Shown: positions 4,660-5,137 of the stretch, one piece after another | Layout: each line of letters begins with the position of its first letter | Numbering within the stretch: position 1 is the first letter of the stretch | Assembly: GCA_937874965.1 (NCBI GenBank) | Contig: CALNCD010000209.1 | Coordinates: 1 to 5,137, forward strand | Length of the DNA stretch: 5,137 bases | Origin: an uncultured Erysipelotrichaceae bacterium | GTDB taxonomy: Bacteria > Bacillota_I > Bacilli_A > Erysipelotrichales > Erysipelotrichaceae | Direction of reading: 5' to 3' | The notes under the pieces: model-generated | Seen by the model: only the letters and a program-made list of their open reading frames with translations | Told to the model about the DNA's origin: nothing | The model's database searches: none | Made by a program: the position numbers and the translations under genes

Positions 4660-5137
4660 TTTCAATTTTCGATTAATTCGTTTTGCTAACGCATATCCTG
4701 ATTCCTGCAATACCTGAACAATAATGACAAGCAGGACAACTGCAATATACATGACCAAGTACTCACTGCGATAATACCCATAGTTGATTGCTATTGTCCC
4801 TAAGCCGCCGCCGCCGACAAAGCCAGACATGGCAGTATAGCCCAAAATTGTTGTCGTAGCGATTGCTGCATTGATAATCAAGGATGGCCGGGCTTCAACC
4901 AAGAGGACTTTCCAGATGATCTGCCAGGTTGAAGCTCCCATCGATAAGGCAGCTTCGACAACACCAGGTTCAATTTCCTTCAATGAAGATTCTACCAGAC
5001 GCCCGACAAAGGGAATTGCAGCAATCGACAAGGGCACAATAGTCGCAGAAGGACCTAAGGTTGTACGTACGATCATCCGGGTAAAGGGTGAAACCATGAC
5101 CAGAAGAATGATAAACGGAACACTCCGCAAAATATTG
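4657..5137 (-). CDS. metI: methionine ABC transporter permease, N-terminus outside window
   Basis: This is the C-terminal 159 residues of the membrane subunit of the MetNIQ methionine importer. The gene enters from the right edge, so perhaps 60 residues and the true start are missing. The visible part opens NILRSVPFIILL, matching the 'IVNIFRSIPFIILL' segment of MetI, and continues through SPFTRMIVRTTLG and GRLVESSLKEIEPGVVEAA. The cytoplasmic EAA loop (about 4956-4896), which contacts the MetN ATPase, reads EAALSMGAS then TWQIIWKVLLV. A glycine-rich MSGFVGGGGLGTIAINYGY follows, then a final helix and basic tail KRINRKLK. Helices lie near the visible start, around IVPLSIAAIPF, around INAAIATTTILGYTAM, and at the end. 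At the usual Pro closing the EAA loop this protein has Val. metQ follows by 22 bases; metN is probably upstream, beyond the window. Confidence 0.93.
   Translation of the reverse strand, partial: NILRSVPFIILLVMVSPFTRMIVRTTLGPSATIVPLSIAAIPFVGRLVESSLKEIEPGVVEAALSMGASTWQIIWKVLLVEARPSLIINAAIATTTILGYTAMSGFVGGGGLGTIAINYGYYRSEYLVMYIAVVLLVIIVQVLQESGYALAKRINRKLK

Noticed and set aside
4160..4689. Open frames on both strands overlapping metQ and the metI-metQ gap
   Set aside because: They overlap the signal peptide and conserved core of metQ in other frames, with no plausible ribosome binding site and no recognisable domain.
1..5137. Mobile elements, CRISPR arrays, tRNA or rRNA genes, riboswitches or a defence system
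   Set aside because: No inverted-repeat-bounded transposase, spaced direct repeats, cloverleaf or riboswitch-like leader was seen. Any S-box or T-box leader for the met operon would be beyond the right edge.

Overview
The window is a stretch of ordinary chromosome from a low-to-moderate-GC Firmicute. The protein set and style suggest a member of Erysipelotrichia or a nearby lineage such as Holdemania-like gut bacteria, but that placement is an impression and was not tested. Evidence for a Gram-positive host is a ParE/ParC topoisomerase IV pair, a PlsY acyltransferase divergent from parE, a YneF/UPF0154 small protein, a MetQ lipoprotein with a Gram-positive style lipobox, strong AAGGAG or GAGGTGA Shine-Dalgarno sites and TATAAT promoters. 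I see no insertion sequence, tRNA, rRNA, CRISPR array, phage gene or other mobile DNA. Coding density is high and the largest gene-free gaps are about 110 bases.

Layout. Positions 1-2013 hold the minus-strand parE-parC operon, with parC cut by the left edge and joined to parE by a TAATG stop/start overlap. Positions 2014-2121 are a divergent promoter region serving parE (minus) and plsY (plus), with a perfect 12-base palindrome near its centre. plsY (2122-2745) converges on a minus-strand gene for a six-helix Pr6Pr / FAR-17a-AIG1-like membrane protein (2757-3440). The two share a probable bidirectional terminator. Upstream of that gene, with its own promoter and terminator, is a 70-residue UPF0154 (YneF-like) membrane protein (3506-3718). 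Positions 3828 to the right edge carry the end of a minus-strand methionine ABC importer operon: metI (permease, cut by the right edge) followed by metQ (binding lipoprotein), closed by a strong intrinsic terminator at 3793-3821. The ATPase gene metN would be expected beyond the right edge, but it is not in view.

Functional links. ParE and ParC form the topoisomerase IV heterotetramer that decatenates daughter chromosomes. PlsY makes lysophosphatidic acid, the first committed intermediate of membrane phospholipid synthesis. MetI and MetQ act together in methionine uptake. The two small membrane proteins have no assigned role here, although the Pr6Pr-like protein retains residues that resemble the catalytic Thr and His of the human lipid hydrolase AIG1.

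I did not find an undescribed system. The points most worth a second look are the palindrome between parE and plsY, the AIG1-like residue pattern in the 2757-3440 protein, the very short predicted leaders shared by four promoters, and the tight hairpin between metI and metQ.
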